A DNA stretch of 25,492 nt from Chloroflexota bacterium (GTDB lineage Bacteria; Chloroflexota; Dormibacteria; Dormibacterales; Dormibacteraceae), in NCBI GenBank assembly GCA_005880175.1, contig VBJR01000155.1, positions 16,395 through 41,886 of the forward strand, given 5' to 3'. Under the pieces are notes generated by a model that did not search any database, had not been told where the DNA came from, and was given only the letters and a program-made list of their open reading frames with translations. Position numbers and translations under genes: made by a program. Of this stretch, positions 24,988 through 25,492 are shown in pieces. Numbering within the stretch: the stretch's first letter is position 1; each line of letters opens with the position of its first letter.

Positions 24988-25486
24988 CGTGCTCCAGCCG
25001 CTCCAGGGCGTCGGGACGCCCGGTCTCGGTGAGGGTGCCGCGCATGATCGCCATGGCGGCCCCGAGCCGCGAGGCCACCGTGCCCGGCCGGATCCCCAGC
25101 GTGCTCGCGATCTCGTACCTGGTCATTCCGGCGTAGAAGTGGAGGACGACGGCGACGCGCAGCTTGGGGGTCAGCGCCGCCAGTGCCCTGGTGACGACCG
25201 TCCGCGCCTCCACGCGCTCGAAGTCGGTCGGGCGTGCGTACTCCGTGACGCGGAAGGGGAGCAGTCGTGCCAATCGCTGACGACGCAGGTGCGTGATCGC
25301 ACTGTTGACCGCGATGCGATGGAGCCACGGCCCCGCCGACTGAACCGTCTGTCTGCCCCTGTGGCGATAGGCCCGCTCGAACGTCTCCTGGGTGAGATCC
25401 TCGGCAGCGCTCGCATCGAGCACGATGCCGCGGATCGTCCGGTAGATCTGCAGTCTGTACCGTGTGTACTGTGCCTCGAATCCCAC
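24977..25486 (-). CDS. ECF-type RNA polymerase sigma factor
   Basis: A 169-residue sigma-70 family protein of ECF layout. Region 2 spans roughly residues 6-70: YRLQIYRTIRGIVLDASAAEDLTQETFERAYRH carries the DLxQETF signature, and WLHRIAVNSAITHLRRQR is the -10 melting and recognition part. After a short linker, region 4 (about 100-150) has LAALTPKLRVAVVLHFYAGMTRYEIASTLGIRPGTVASRL, the HTH that reads the -35 box. It should steer RNA polymerase to its own regulon. The GTG at 25486 is the first start in the window, but the frame stays open to the right edge, so a longer N-terminus is possible. The stop overlaps the start of the membrane protein gene by 11 bases, consistent with a sigma/anti-sigma pair. 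Confidence 0.9.
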   Translation of the reverse strand: MGFEAQYTRYRLQIYRTIRGIVLDASAAEDLTQETFERAYRHRGRQTVQSAGPWLHRIAVNSAITHLRRQRLARLLPFRVTEYARPTDFERVEARTVVTRALAALTPKLRVAVVLHFYAGMTRYEIASTLGIRPGTVASRLGAAMAIMRGTLTETGRPDALERLEHGAN

Positions 25487-25492
25487 GTCGGA

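Overview
This is a very GC-rich, gene-dense stretch of bacterial chromosome. Almost all third codon positions are G or C, start codons are often GTG, and neighbouring genes often overlap by a few bases. A cytochrome P450, DNA topoisomerase IB, a DUF1206 membrane protein, a STAND ATPase and several leaderless-looking promoters fit an actinobacterium-like soil organism. Thermoleophilia-type Actinomycetota, Dormibacterota or a high-GC Chloroflexota are all possible. No rRNA, tRNA, insertion sequence or CRISPR array was seen, and the taxonomy is inference only.

Left part (1-8.7 kb): a CBS-domain protein and a coupled pair of carbohydrate enzymes (GH63-type glucosidase and GH13 alpha-amylase-family protein) read rightward. 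Topoisomerase IB and a small membrane protein read leftward. A 391-base divergent region follows, with a cluster of operator-like AGTAAG palindromes in front of a methyltransferase. Then come a small unknown gene and, on the minus strand, a UbiB/ABC1-type kinase with a small partner.

Middle part (10.4-17 kb): a metabolic block with visible damage. The P450 has lost about 30 residues and its frame. An acyl-CoA ligase has lost its C-terminus and is joined out of frame to a TauD-type dioxygenase that has lost its N-terminus. Between them lie an intact AfsR/LuxR-like ATPase without a DNA-binding domain and an intact methylmalonate-semialdehyde dehydrogenase. These lesions may be real gene decay or collapsed assembly.

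Right part (17-25.5 kb): a DUF1206 membrane protein, then a signalling island. A leftward operon (receiver, 7TM histidine kinase, GAF-GAF histidine kinase) is held together by start/stop overlaps. A paralogous receiver reads away from it. A MerR-type regulator fused to a PAS domain and a protein with a degenerate GGDEF domain (GRHER) follow. The window ends with an ECF-like sigma factor whose stop overlaps the start of a single-pass, proline-rich membrane protein. Neither receiver has an output domain, so signal output must go through protein partners. The MerR-PAS protein and the sigma factor are the DNA-level regulators at hand.

At least five genes show TAnnnT six or seven bases before the start codon and no Shine-Dalgarno sequence, which points to leaderless transcripts.
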